64,000 nt of DNA from the NCBI GenBank assembly GCA_900540545.1, contig UQGJ01000006.1:77178-141177 (forward strand). Reading direction: 5' to 3'. Each line of letters starts with the position of its first letter. Position 1 is the stretch's first letter. The DNA comes from an uncultured Eubacteriales bacterium. GTDB lineage: Bacteria; Bacillota; Clostridia; Oscillospirales; Oscillospiraceae. Positions 1-8,163 of this stretch are shown piece by piece. The notes beneath the pieces are model-generated. The model was not told where the DNA came from and made no database searches. It saw nothing but the letters and a program-made list of their open reading frames with translations. A program made the position numbers and the translations under genes.

Positions 1-2
1 AT

Positions 3-965
3 GTGGTGGTCCTCCGGGGCGAGACGGAGGCGGGCCGGTTCCCCCTCCACACGCTGGAATCCATTCTCTGCTTCAGCTACAAGGGGGCCTCCCCTGCGCT
101 GATGGGGGCCTGCGCCGCCCGGAACGTCTCCCTGTGCTTCCTCACGCCCCGGGGCCGCTTTCTGGCCAGAGTCTCCGGCGAGACCAGGGGCAACGTGCTG
201 CTGCGCAAGGAGCAGTACCGCCGCTCCGACGACCCCCTCGCCAGCGCCCTGGCCGCCCGCTGTTTCCTGATGGGCAAGGTCTACAACTGCCGCGGCGTGC
301 TGGAGCGGGCCAAGCGGGACCACGCCCTGCGCATCGACGCGGAGGCCGTCCAGCGGGCGTCGGACGCCCTGGCCACCGGGCTTTCCGAGCTGTCTGCCTG
401 TTCCGACCTGGACCGCCTGCGGGGCCTGGAGGGGGAGTGTGCCCTGCGGTACTTTGGCGTCTTTGACCAGCTGATCCTACAAAACAAAGATTCCTTCTTC
501 TTCCAGATCCGCTCCCGCCGTCCGCCCCTGGACCGGATGAACGCCCTGCTCTCCTTTCTCTACACCCTCCTGGCCCACGACTGCGCCTCCGCCCTGGAGG
601 CGGTGGGCCTGGACCCCTACGTGGGCTTTCTCCACCGGGACAAGCCGGCCCGGGCCTCTCTGGCCCTGGACCTGATGGAGGAGCTGCGCCCCGTGCTGGC
701 CGACCGCTTCGCCCTCACCCTGGTCAACAACCGGGTGGTCCAGCCCGGACAGTTCCAGACGCGGGAGAACGGCGCCGTCCTGCTGGACGAGTCTGGCCGC
801 AAGGCCGTCCTGGCCGCCTGGCAGGAGCGGAAGCGAGAGGTCATCACCCACCCCTTCCTGGAGGAAAAGCTGCCCTGGGGCCTGGTCCCCTATGTCCAGG
901 CCCTCCTGCTCGCCCGCTTCCTCCGGGACGATTTGGACGCCTATCCGCCCCTCTTGTGGAAGTGA
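3..965 (+). CDS. cas1: CRISPR-associated endonuclease Cas1, type I-C (5' end outside window)
   Basis: Cas1 is the metal-dependent integrase that, with Cas2, inserts new spacers at the leader end of the array. The frame is open to the left edge, and the first visible residues (VVLRGETEAGRFPLHTLESI) match the inner part of a Cas1 N-terminal beta domain, so roughly 20-25 residues are missing. The helical catalytic domain follows, with the ALRYFGVFD and DPYVGFLH stretches typical of Cas1; the glutamate in EGECALRYF and the His in GFLH are expected active-site residues. Cas2 follows 9 nt downstream, and the array begins 178 nt after cas2, the usual type I-C order. The effector genes (cas3, cas5c, cas8c, cas7, cas4) would lie left of the window. 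Family assignment is firm; the I-C subtype rests on Cas1/Cas2 flavour and repeat form. Confidence 0.95.
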   Translation: MVVLRGETEAGRFPLHTLESILCFSYKGASPALMGACAARNVSLCFLTPRGRFLARVSGETRGNVLLRKEQYRRSDDPLASALAARCFLMGKVYNCRGVLERAKRDHALRIDAEAVQRASDALATGLSELSACSDLDRLRGLEGECALRYFGVFDQLILQNKDSFFFQIRSRRPPLDRMNALLSFLYTLLAHDCASALEAVGLDPYVGFLHRDKPARASLALDLMEELRPVLADRFALTLVNNRVVQPGQFQTRENGAVLLDESGRKAVLAAWQERKREVITHPFLEEKLPWGLVPYVQALLLARFLRDDLDAYPPLLWK

Positions 966-974
966 GGTGCTTCT

Positions 975-1265
975 ATGCTGGTCCTCATCACCTATGACGT
1001 GAACACCGAGGACGCCGCCGGACGCAAACGCCTGCGTCAGGTGGCCCGGCAGTGCGTCAACTACGGCCAGCGGGTCCAAAACAGCGTCTTTGAGTGCATT
1101 CTGGACGCCACGCAGTACCGCCTAGTCCGCCATAAGCTCATGGAGTTGATCGACCCCGACCGGGACAGCCTCCGCTTCTACCAGCTAGGAGACCGCTACC
1201 AGACCAAGGTGGACCACGTGGGCGCCCGCCCCAGCTACGAGGCGGAGGGCACCCTCTTCGTCTGA
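975..1265 (+). CDS. cas2: CRISPR-associated endoribonuclease Cas2, type I-C
   Basis: A 96-residue protein, the normal size for Cas2, which dimerises and bridges two Cas1 dimers during spacer integration. It opens with LVLITYDVNTEDAAGRKRLR, the ferredoxin-like first strand with the conserved Asp (TYDV), followed by VARQCVNYGQRVQNSVFEC, a stretch characteristic of I-C Cas2. It starts 9 nt after cas1, indicating co-transcription. The C-terminal segment VGARPSYEAEGTLFV is also typical of this subtype. The intact gene lies directly beside the leader and array, so the adaptation module looks functional. Confidence 0.95.
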   Translation: MLVLITYDVNTEDAAGRKRLRQVARQCVNYGQRVQNSVFECILDATQYRLVRHKLMELIDPDRDSLRFYQLGDRYQTKVDHVGARPSYEAEGTLFV

Positions 1266-1442
1266 CCTAGCGCGAACCGGAAGCGCCCATAGTTTTCCCG
1301 GCAGGTTCGCACAGCAAAAAGGGCCGATTTCAGGCCTTGCCCCCATGTGAATCTTATCCCAATCTCCCTTTTCTACCGCACAATTCCATTGTATTTTTAC
1401 ACTTTTGCTAAAATAGTGCATCCCATTTTGTGCAAATCTGCT
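1266..1442 (+). promoter_or_regulatory. CRISPR leader
   Basis: The 177 nt between the cas2 stop and the first repeat contains no ORF and becomes AT-rich toward the array, with a possible -10 element TAAAAT near 1410. Its position next to cas2, and the clustering of repeat mutations at the other end of the array, identify this as the leader end where new spacers enter. The exact promoter is not certain. Confidence 0.7.
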
Positions 1443-3508
1443 GTCGCCCTCCTCGCGGAGGGCGTGGATAGAAATACATGCACTGGTATACGATGATGGT
1501 CACGGCGAGTCGCCCTCCTCGCGGAGGGCGTGGATAGAAATATTACAGCACGTGCGCAACAAACCAGCTATTGACTGTCGCCCTCCTCGCGGAGGGCGTG
1601 GATAGAAATGGCAATCGACGCGGGCCGCACGTTCGAGGCAAGCTTCGGTCGCCCTCCTCGCGGAGGGCGTGGATAGAAATGGGGTGGCAGTCCCCGGAAT
1701 CCAGCGCGGTGAAGTGTCGCCCTCCTCGCGGAGGGCGTGGATAGAAATCTGAATACCCTCCTGACTTGCCGCCATTACCACATCAGGTCGCCCTCCTCGC
1801 GGAGGGCGTGGATAGAAATATTGTGGACCTGTTGGGCCTGTCACATGTGCCTTGTCGCCCTCCTCGCGGAGGGCGTGGATAGAAATTTGCCCTTGAGGAC
1901 CGTGTAGGGCGTGGGGGAGAGTCGCCCTCCTCGCGGAGGGCGTGGATAGAAATCACACACTACCCCTGACGCGCTGGGCATTGGGGAGGTCGCCCTCCTC
2001 GCGGAGGGCGTGGATAGAAATTATGATTCTTCCGTGTGTCCTGTTCAACTCCGCTGTCGCCCTCCTCGCGGAGGGCGTGGATAGAAATTACATCTGTATT
2101 CGCCCTTCCTTTATAGTACAATTGGTCGCCCTCCTCGCGGAGGGCGTGGATAGAAATTTGTGGAAATGGTAGATTGTGGATTACGCAAGGACGTCGCCCT
2201 CCTCGCCGAGGGCGTGGATAGAAATATCACCCGTCAGCTCTCCCGCGTCCAACGCCTTGCGTCGCCCTCCTCGCGGAGGGCGTGGATAGAAATATCACCC
2301 GTCAGCTCTCCCGCGTCCAACGCCTTGCAGTCGCCCTCCTCGCGGAGGGCGTGGATAGAAATTCCTTTAGCACCTCCAATGCGTTGTGTATTGGAGTGTC
2401 GCCCTCCTCGCGGAGGGCGTGGATAGAAATTGGTAGAAAAAAGAAAATAAAAAAAGATGAAAAGTCGCCCTCCTCGCGGAGGGCGTGGATAGAAATCCGC
2501 TACCAATTGAAAATCAGTGGCAAAATTACTGGTCGCCCTCCTCGCGGAGGGCGTGGATAGAAATTATCTGATCCCGAATCATGTTCCAGCTCTACCGGAA
2601 GTCGCCCTCCTCGCGGAGGGCGTGGATAGAAATCCTTCTCCCAGGCGGCATAGCTGTGGCAGTAGTAGTCGCCCTCCTCGCGGAGGGCGTGGATAGAAAT
2701 CATCGGACGCCCTTACAGCATTGTTTCCCGCCGTGTCGCCCTCCTCGCGGAGGGCGTGGATAGAAATGTCCCCCGTCAGCTCCCCCGCGTCCAGAGCCTT
2801 GCGTTGCCCTCCTCGCGGAGGGCGTGGATAGAAATGAGAAAGGAAGTGAAAGGGGTGAGGCTCTCCCAACGTCGCCCTCCTCGCGGAGGGCGTGGATAGA
2901 AATTCAAGGGCAAAAAGGAAAAGACTGTCGTGGCTACGTCGCCCTCCTCGCGGAGGGCGTGGATAGAAATGGAAACCCGAAGTTGCCGCCGGTCTGGTGG
3001 CCGGTCGCCCTCCTCGCGGAGGGCGTGGATAGAAATCCCTTCCCAGCGTCCGCCGCGGCGATCAGCCGCTGTCGCCCTCCTCGCGGAGGGCGTGGATAGA
3101 AATACCAAGCTGGGCCTCTCCATTGGTCAGAGCTATGTCGCCCTCCTCGCGGAGGGCGTGGATAGAAATATACCCACCCGGACCAGCCGATACCCGGCCA
3201 CCTCGTCGCCCTCCTCGCGGAGGGCGTGGATAGAAATAATCACTAAGGGACGGGAGGCCCATTTCTTTGCAAGTCGCCCTCCTCACGGAGGGCGTGGATA
3301 GAAATGATGAGTACGACGTACTAGCCTCCATGACGTTGGCGTCGCCCTCCTCACGGAGGGCGTGGATAGAAATCTTTCTTGCACCAGCTAAACCAAACTG
3401 GTGAGTTACGTCGCCCTCCTCACGGAGGGCGTGGATAGAAATAGGTAGGTCTCCAGGGCGCGGTCGATGGTCAGCGTCGCCCTCCTCATGGAGGGCACGC
3501 GTAGACAT
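1443..3508 (+). CRISPR. Type I-C CRISPR array, 31 repeats and 30 spacers
   Basis: The 33-bp repeat begins GTCGCCCTCC and ends GGATAGAAAT, with an 8-bp stem (CGCCCTCC/GGAGGGCG) around a TCGC loop, as expected for a type I-C repeat processed by Cas5c. I located 31 units, the first at 1443-1475 and the last at 3476-3508, with spacers of 33-38 nt. Variants: repeat 12 (2193) carries one G-to-C change; repeat 21 (2803) starts GTTG; repeats 28-30 (3273, 3341, 3410) carry a G-to-A change in the loop (TCAC); the last repeat is strongly degenerate in its 3' half. Distal degeneration fits a leader on the left. Spacers 12 (2226-2260), 13 (2294-2329) and 20 (2768-2802) are related to each other. Confidence 0.99.
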
Positions 3509-3511
3509 CTA

Positions 3512-3562
3512 ACATCTAACAGCGGCACCGGGAACTAGGTCCCCGGTGCCGCTGTTAGATGT
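3512..3562. terminator. Perfect 21-bp inverted repeat directly after the array
   Basis: The arms 3512-3532 and 3542-3562 are perfectly complementary over 21 bp (left arm begins ACATCTAACAGCGG) around a 9-nt loop. An extra partial copy of the arm start (AGACATCTAAC, 3503-3513) overlaps the end of the last degenerate repeat. No T-run follows, so it is not a textbook intrinsic terminator. It could still stop pre-crRNA transcription, or mark the scar of a recombination or insertion at the array end. Confidence 0.6.
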
Positions 3563-3575
3563 CTCACGTGAAAGA
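3560..3575. promoter_or_regulatory. Imperfect parS-like site
   Basis: TGTCTCACGTGAAAGA matches the 16-bp parS consensus TGTTTCACGTGAAACA at 14 of 16 positions, keeping the central TCACGTGA core. It overlaps the right arm of the array-end hairpin by 3 nt. It is listed because a perfect parS lies at 34315; alone it would be weak. Confidence 0.3.
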
Positions 3576-3671
3576 GCAATATCCGCATTAACAGGCTCAC
3601 ATCTTTGCACATTCCTCCCAAAAAGGAACAACCTTGACTATCTCAAATTCACCCCTCCGCGCCAAATCATT

Positions 3672-4223
3672 CTAAGCAATCATCTGCTCTTTCTCTTCCA
3701 TAAAATAGGCCCGTCCTTTTTTCTGGATACTGCGTCTGACTTCTTCCACCGCTTCAAACGGTATTTTCATCTCTGTGGAAATTTTACCGCTGGAATCGTC
3801 CTCCATCATCCTTTTCAAGACAGTCCATTCTTCCGGCAGAAGCTGTTCTAAAAAGTCTGCTAGCTCTACACAGGTCTCTACTCCCCACATGTCGCCTTGA
3901 CAGGATTTTGGAAGCCAATTGGTTACCGCTCCAGCCCCCTCATCCTGTCCGTCCTCAAAAGACAATCGGCTCTGTACCGCGAAGCGGCGGTTTCTCTGCA
4001 CCCTCACCCGTCTGAGCGATTCCCTAACATATAAAAATAGGTACTCATCATAGGCGCAGCAGCCAGCACATTTGCAATAGCTGTTGTCCGCTTCCAGGCA
4101 CGCCAGCCACGCTTCGGACCGCAGATCATCGGGCTCGGCCCCTCGGCCATAAAGGGCGCACATGTCGTGGATAAAACCCTTAAATGCGTTCCACTTTCCA
4201 AAATCTTGTTCTGATGTCTTCAT
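3672..4223 (-). CDS. Sigma-70-like DNA-binding protein (183 aa)
   Basis: I chose the ATG at 4223 because it overlaps the stop of the upstream gene as ATGA (4220-4223), a translational-coupling arrangement; a longer open frame to 4400 only shadows that gene. The N-terminal part (DDLRSEAWLACLEA, then ESLRRVRVQRNRR) resembles sigma region 2. The C-terminal part (LPEEWTVLKRMMEDDSSGKISTEMKIPFEAVEEVRRS, written here as pieces of one helix-turn-helix) resembles region 4, which reads the -35 element. In between are a Cys-rich stretch (YCKCAGCCAY) and a QSRLSFED segment. Such short sigma-like proteins occur on phages and integrative elements as well as in chromosomes. The target promoter is unknown; assignment is by sequence resemblance only. 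Confidence 0.55.
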   Translation of the reverse strand: MKTSEQDFGKWNAFKGFIHDMCALYGRGAEPDDLRSEAWLACLEADNSYCKCAGCCAYDEYLFLYVRESLRRVRVQRNRRFAVQSRLSFEDGQDEGAGAVTNWLPKSCQGDMWGVETCVELADFLEQLLPEEWTVLKRMMEDDSSGKISTEMKIPFEAVEEVRRSIQKKGRAYFMEEKEQMIA

Positions 4224-4633
4224 ACCACGGTCTTTCCGTCCGCCTTCTTTTTGGCGTACTTCCGCGCCAACGCCTGCACATCGGGGATCTTTTTCTCCTC
4301 CACCAGCACCCCGACCCAATAGCCCCCCTGCTCTTCCCAGCTCATCTGGTATCTCGCCGGCAGACTGACCTCCCGCTCTGACAGCCGCCTGCATAAACAT
4401 TCGTCTTTCCGGCTCCCATTTTTGGGGAAATGGTAATCCGCATCCTCCCCCGGTTTTAAGACAATTACCTTGCCGTCGTGCCTAACCAAAAAGCTGAACT
4501 CTCTGACATCCCCAAGCAAGTACATAAATCGTTCATTCAATGCAACATGCCAACTGGGGTTGGCGGTGGGCGCCGCGCCTTTCATTCGATGTGTTGCCGG
4601 TACAAATGCGTTGGAATCCTGCTCTGTATCCAA
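4220..4633 (-). CDS. Hypothetical protein, partner of sigma-like gene (up to 137 aa)
   Basis: I do not recognise this family. The frame opens at a TTG (4633) with a weak GATGTGGG upstream; an ATG at 4585 is an alternative start without a clear ribosome binding site. The protein is soluble and mixed in charge, with no signal peptide or membrane segment. It has a LYLLGDVREFSFLVRHDGK-like central region (here read MYLLGDVREFSFLVRHDG), a pair of cysteines (DECLCRRL), and a Lys-rich tail (ARKYAKKKADGK). Its stop overlaps the start of the sigma-like gene, so the two are made together and may form a regulator/co-factor pair. The function is not assignable. Confidence 0.5.
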   Translation of the reverse strand: MDTEQDSNAFVPATHRMKGAAPTANPSWHVALNERFMYLLGDVREFSFLVRHDGKVIVLKPGEDADYHFPKNGSRKDECLCRRLSEREVSLPARYQMSWEEQGGYWVGVLVEEKKIPDVQALARKYAKKKADGKTVV

Positions 4634-4700
4634 CCCACATCGCTTCTGAAACCCCGTCCAACATCATAATCTGTACAAATCATTTGGGGAGGCACAGATT

Positions 4701-5480
4701 ATGAAATTGTTTCTCATCAAGCGAAAGCTGCTGACCGCCGTCGCTTGTCTTCTGGTGGCGGCGGGGATGTTTTACATCGTCAACCACCCCGCCATCGTGG
4801 GCGCCTCGGCCACCACCCGGCAGCTGCCCATCTACTGCGTCCAGCGGGACCAAAAAGTCCTCTCCATCTCCTTCGACGCCGCATGGGGCAACGAAGACAC
4901 CCAGCAGCTCATCGACATTCTGGGCAAGTACAACGTCAAGGCCACCTTCTTCGTCGTGGGGGACTGGGTGGATAAATACCCGGAGTCCGTCAAGGCCCTG
5001 TCCGACGCGGGCCACGAGGTGATGAACCACTCCAACACCCATGCCCACATGTCCCAACTCTCCCGGGACGAGATTATCGCGGACGTGGAGGCCTGCAACG
5101 ACAAAATCGAGGCCGTCACCGGCGTCCGCCCCACCCTCATCCGCCCGCCCTACGGCGAGTACGACGACAATGTGGTCACCGCCATCCGCTCCATCGGCAT
5201 GGAGCCCATCCAGTGGGATGTGGACTCCCTGGACTGGAAGGACCTGGCCGCACCGGACATCACCAAGCGGGTCCTCAAGGGCGTCCAACCCGGCTCCATC
5301 GTCCTCTTCCACAACGCCGCCCTCCACACCCCCGAGGCCCTCCCCGGCATCATCGAGGCCCTCCTCCAGGACGGCTACACCTTCGTCCCCATCTCCCAAA
5401 TCATTCTGCCCGGCCAGTGCGGCGTGGACTACACCATCGACCACACCGGCCGCCAGCTCCCCGCCATAGCCGCCCAGTAA
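4701..5480 (+). CDS. pdaB: Polysaccharide deacetylase, PdaB-like, membrane-anchored
   Basis: This is a NodB-fold carbohydrate esterase that removes acetyl groups from peptidoglycan or related glycans outside the membrane; PdaB homologues act late in spore formation. An N-terminal hydrophobic segment (residues ~9-28) serves as signal anchor. The catalytic motifs are intact: SFDAAWG with Asp59, the metal-binding NHSNTH with His110 and His114, RPPYGEYD (148-155) and a late LFHN histidine. SFDAAWG, rather than a TFDDG motif, is what points to the PdaB subgroup. GGGAGG sits just before the ATG at 4701. At 259 aa the length fits. Its neighbours do not form an obvious operon with it. The PdaB name is by motif similarity and the exact substrate is unproven. 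Confidence 0.85.
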   Translation: MKLFLIKRKLLTAVACLLVAAGMFYIVNHPAIVGASATTRQLPIYCVQRDQKVLSISFDAAWGNEDTQQLIDILGKYNVKATFFVVGDWVDKYPESVKALSDAGHEVMNHSNTHAHMSQLSRDEIIADVEACNDKIEAVTGVRPTLIRPPYGEYDDNVVTAIRSIGMEPIQWDVDSLDWKDLAAPDITKRVLKGVQPGSIVLFHNAALHTPEALPGIIEALLQDGYTFVPISQIILPGQCGVDYTIDHTGRQLPAIAAQ

Positions 5481-5494
5481 ACTGTATGCAGCGT

Positions 5495-5521
5495 CGTTCT
5501 CCCCGATTTCGCGGGAGAACG
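5495..5521 (+). terminator. Hairpin after the deacetylase gene
   Basis: CGTTCTCCC (5495-5503) pairs with GGGAGAACG (5513-5521) 14 nt after the stop codon. No immediate U-tract follows, so termination efficiency is doubtful, but the position fits a gene-end signal. Confidence 0.45.
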
Positions 5522-5638
5522 GCGCTGCCGCGCGCTTTGGAGCATGTGCATATCATTTGATTTCTGTGCAAGCCGTGTTTTCTTTCAGTCACTTTTTTAT
5601 TTCACAGCGTTGTTTATATACTTTATCTGTGGTTTTTC

Positions 5639-5667
5639 TTGTCCTTCCGACCCGAACGTGCTACACT
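5639..5667 (+). promoter_or_regulatory. Possible promoter of the matrix cluster
   Basis: TTGTCC (5639-5644) and TACACT (5662-5667) are separated by 17 nt and lie about 40 nt before the first gene of the matrix cluster, in an AT-rich island within GC-rich DNA. Each box has two mismatches to the housekeeping consensus, so this is a tentative call. Confidence 0.35.
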
Positions 5668-5709
5668 AAATGCTACTAGAAACGATGCTCCGGCCAGGAG
5701 GTGGTCCCG

Positions 5710-7197
5710 GTGTCCCAGCGCGCAAAACTGCTCATGGCGGGCACCGCCCTTGTGGCCGCACTCGGACTCACTGCCGCCACCAACGCCTGGTTCGTCTCCC
5801 TTAGCCGGACACCCGCCGGCGTGGTCCGCTCGGCGCTGGTGCGCTGCCTCCCGGAGTCCGGCCCAGAGCGGGACACCGCCTCCCTGCTGACCTACGGCAG
5901 TCTGGTCAGCGGCAGCGGCGTGGACACCGACGGCGTCCCCCTCATCCTGCCCGGCGACTCCCTGCTCTCCATGCAGACCTGGACGGACAATTCCCGCGTC
6001 GTCCGCACCTCTCTGGCGCGGGATTTTCAGACTGGCGAGACCCCCGGCACCGTCATCCACCGCACCGAACGCACCGATAAAAACGGCGTCACCGCTACCA
6101 TGACCCAGCGTGACCTGATGCATGCCTACGAGACTTCATCCTGGTATGAGGGCGACACGGCCACCGGCACTCCCCTTGACCCCGCCCCTTCACTCGACCT
6201 CTCCGCCTACACCGCCGTCACCACGGCCGCAACCACGGTGGAGAGACCAGAGGGCAGAACGATTACAACCGTCACCCTCACCACGGTCTATACACCCCGC
6301 GCCGAAGGCGACGGGAAGATTTATACCCACGTCCACAACTCCGTCGAGGAGGTCACCCATGAGGCGGCTACCTATGCCCCCGACCCGAGTACCTTTGAAA
6401 ACATCGCCTCCGTTCTCACTTATAAAACCGACGAGACGGTCCTGTCCGTGGACACGGCCCAAACAGTGACCCACAGTTACTTAATCATCACCGAGACCCC
6501 CGCCTCCGTGACAGCTCCGCCCGGCAAAACCGACCCCGTCCCCCTGACCCTAACCCTGGGCAACCTGTCCACCGCCGACGTGAACATCCGGGTGGGGCTG
6601 AACGCCACCATCACCCGGACCGACAAGGACAACAACACCACAGTCACCCCTCTGGCCCTGCGGGCCGGGAAAAACGCCGAAGAGGGCGCTTACTTCCTGG
6701 GTCTGACAAAGGACAGCCATTTTATCGAACTATTCCGCTTCGAGCCGGCAGACACGGACACCTATCAGTGGGTCCAGAGTGCCGACACCGGCACGGACTC
6801 CCAGAACAGTTCCGTCTGGTCCCTCTTCGACCTGTCCCTCAAGGCCCCGGCGGAGGGAGCCAATCCGCTGGACATCCCGCCCCCGGTCCAGCCCACCGCC
6901 CCGCCGGACCCCGCGGCCTCGGGGACGCCGGAGACTCCGGCTCCCACTCCGTCCCCCGACCAAGAGGAGACGCCCCCCGACCTCTACGCCGTAATGGACG
7001 CGCTGCAAGTGGTCTCGAGATCCTCCTTCGGCGTGGATAAGACCCCCTTCGAGCAGAGCTTCAACGAGCTGTACTGCTCCGGCGCGCCCACCATCCGCCT
7101 GAGCGTCCACTTCTACGTCCGCCAGAGCGAATATATGGCGTGGTCGGAATTTTACAGCGACAGCCTGAGCTTCACCGTCCCGGCCCAGACCCCGTAA
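5710..7197 (+). CDS. SipW-type signal peptide surface protein, matrix cluster gene 1 (495 aa)
   Basis: This is an exported protein with a TasA/CalY-like leader: KLLMAGTALVAALGLTAATNAWFVS, i.e. a hydrophobic stretch ending in the A-x-A-W-F signature recognised by SipW-class peptidases (matching region is residues ~6-29). I preferred GTG 5710 over GTG 5701 because AGGAGG (5696-5701) is 8 nt upstream of it and overlaps the other. The ectodomain is beta-rich and Thr/Val-rich and contains APPGKTDPVPLTLTLGNLS, a ligand- or fibre-type immunoglobulin-like segment. A proline-rich linker (PPPVQPTAPPDP and following, ~390-420) precedes a C-terminal ~75-residue domain. There is no sortase motif. It heads 15 co-directional genes. 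It is likely a structural or accessory fibre protein; the role is inferred from the leader type and context. Confidence 0.7.
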   Translation: MSQRAKLLMAGTALVAALGLTAATNAWFVSLSRTPAGVVRSALVRCLPESGPERDTASLLTYGSLVSGSGVDTDGVPLILPGDSLLSMQTWTDNSRVVRTSLARDFQTGETPGTVIHRTERTDKNGVTATMTQRDLMHAYETSSWYEGDTATGTPLDPAPSLDLSAYTAVTTAATTVERPEGRTITTVTLTTVYTPRAEGDGKIYTHVHNSVEEVTHEAATYAPDPSTFENIASVLTYKTDETVLSVDTAQTVTHSYLIITETPASVTAPPGKTDPVPLTLTLGNLSTADVNIRVGLNATITRTDKDNNTTVTPLALRAGKNAEEGAYFLGLTKDSHFIELFRFEPADTDTYQWVQSADTGTDSQNSSVWSLFDLSLKAPAEGANPLDIPPPVQPTAPPDPAASGTPETPAPTPSPDQEETPPDLYAVMDALQVVSRSSFGVDKTPFEQSFNELYCSGAPTIRLSVHFYVRQSEYMAWSEFYSDSLSFTVPAQTP

Positions 7198-7221
7198 TTT
7201 CCCCCGAAAGGAGATGCCGCC

Positions 7222-8052
7222 ATGCTGGCCCGCCTGCGCGCCAAAGGCCGCTTTGGCCTGTACCTTGGCCTGATTGCCCTGCTGGCCCTGCTGTGCGGCA
7301 TCGCCGTCTGGTCCGTGGCCCGGACCGGCGCCTACCTCACCGACGAGGGGGATTGGCAGTACCTGGGCGGCGACTACCGCATTGGCACCATCGACTACAC
7401 CGTCACCGTCAACGACCAGCAGCTCATGGGCCTGGCACCCGGCACCGCCGAGGCCACGACCTACCAACTGGTGGTGCCCATGGTGGCCGGGGTGCGCATG
7501 TACGACCCCACCGTCACCGCCGCCCTGCGGACGGCGGAGTTCAACGAGGGGGCCACCCTCATGCGGGTGCGGGTCATCAACCGCAGCGACAGCATGGTGG
7601 AGGTCCACGCGGCCTTCACCCTCCAGGAGGAGACTGGGAACAGTTCCCCCCTGCGGGTCCTCCCCCTGCCGGTGGACCTGGACGCCGTCTCGGCGGCGCG
7701 GCTGGACTACCGGAAATATGTGACGGACACCCTGCGTCTCACCGACCCCAACGACTTTACCGCCGCCAATGCCGAACCAGCCGCCCTGACCGCGCTGGAC
7801 ACCGCCTACGCCGCCTACCACGACGGCCATCCCATGAGCCTGGACGCGGGCATCATCCCCGGTTCCATCGGGGCCGACCCCACCGCCGCCAACGTCACGG
7901 TGGTGGACGGCAAGCCCTACTATTTCAAAGACGTGTTCCTGCTGCTGTGGACCGAATACGGCACGGGCGAATACAACGTTGAATCCACCCCAAGTGCCCC
8001 CATCCGGCAGGGCCAGTTCCTAGCCACCTTCACTGTGGGGCAGGTGGACTAA
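7222..8052 (+). CDS. SipW-type signal peptide exported protein, gene 2 (276 aa)
   Basis: A strong AAAGGAG lies before the ATG, 24 nt after gene 1. Residues ~10-34 form a hydrophobic leader (LYLGLIALLALLCGIAVWSV) followed by TGAYLTDEG, the A-x-(F/L)-T-D-x-E form of the TasA/camelysin processing site. The mature part has VRVRVINRSDSMVEVHAAF-like strands (visible as LMRVRVINRSDSMVEVHAAF), the pattern of the camelysin beta-sandwich in which a strand pair describes unresolved surface proteins. It ends ...LLLWTEYGTGEYNVE..FTVGQVD without anchor. It is probably co-transcribed with gene 1 and processed by one of the three signal peptidases downstream. No close named homologue is recognised. Confidence 0.7.
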   Translation: MLARLRAKGRFGLYLGLIALLALLCGIAVWSVARTGAYLTDEGDWQYLGGDYRIGTIDYTVTVNDQQLMGLAPGTAEATTYQLVVPMVAGVRMYDPTVTAALRTAEFNEGATLMRVRVINRSDSMVEVHAAFTLQEETGNSSPLRVLPLPVDLDAVSAARLDYRKYVTDTLRLTDPNDFTAANAEPAALTALDTAYAAYHDGHPMSLDAGIIPGSIGADPTAANVTVVDGKPYYFKDVFLLLWTEYGTGEYNVESTPSAPIRQGQFLATFTVGQVD

Positions 8053-8091
8053 ATAAGGTATCTCTTGCCGCAAATTTGACTAAATGCATGG

Positions 8092-8120
8092 TTGTAGTTT
8101 TTACGGGAACCTTGTATAAT
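8092..8120 (+). promoter_or_regulatory. Promoter before the PilZ gene
   Basis: TTGTAG (8092-8097) and a perfect TATAAT (8115-8120) are separated by 17 nt and lie 44 nt before the PilZ start codon. Three copies of GACTAAAT surround it (8047-8054, 8078-8085, 8122-8129), which could be binding sites. This suggests that the PilZ gene and those after it have their own promoter within the cluster. Confidence 0.65.
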
Positions 8121-8163
8121 GGACTAAATATGAACATTCTGTGACCGAAGGAAGGGAGAGGCC

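Noticed and set aside
1500..3508. Several open frames in the CRISPR array (SIHALREEGD- and YPRPPRGGR-type repeats)
   Set aside because: They are translations of the repeat unit in different frames, not proteins.
1443..3508. Self-targeting spacers
   Set aside because: I compared several spacers by eye with the rest of the window and saw no match; a full-genome search would be needed to exclude it.
5481..5709. Possible c-di-GMP riboswitch in the matrix cluster leader
   Set aside because: The PilZ protein made this worth checking, but the conserved GEMM elements (GCAAAGCC-like and GGTAGGTAGCGGGGTTA-like segments) are not present.
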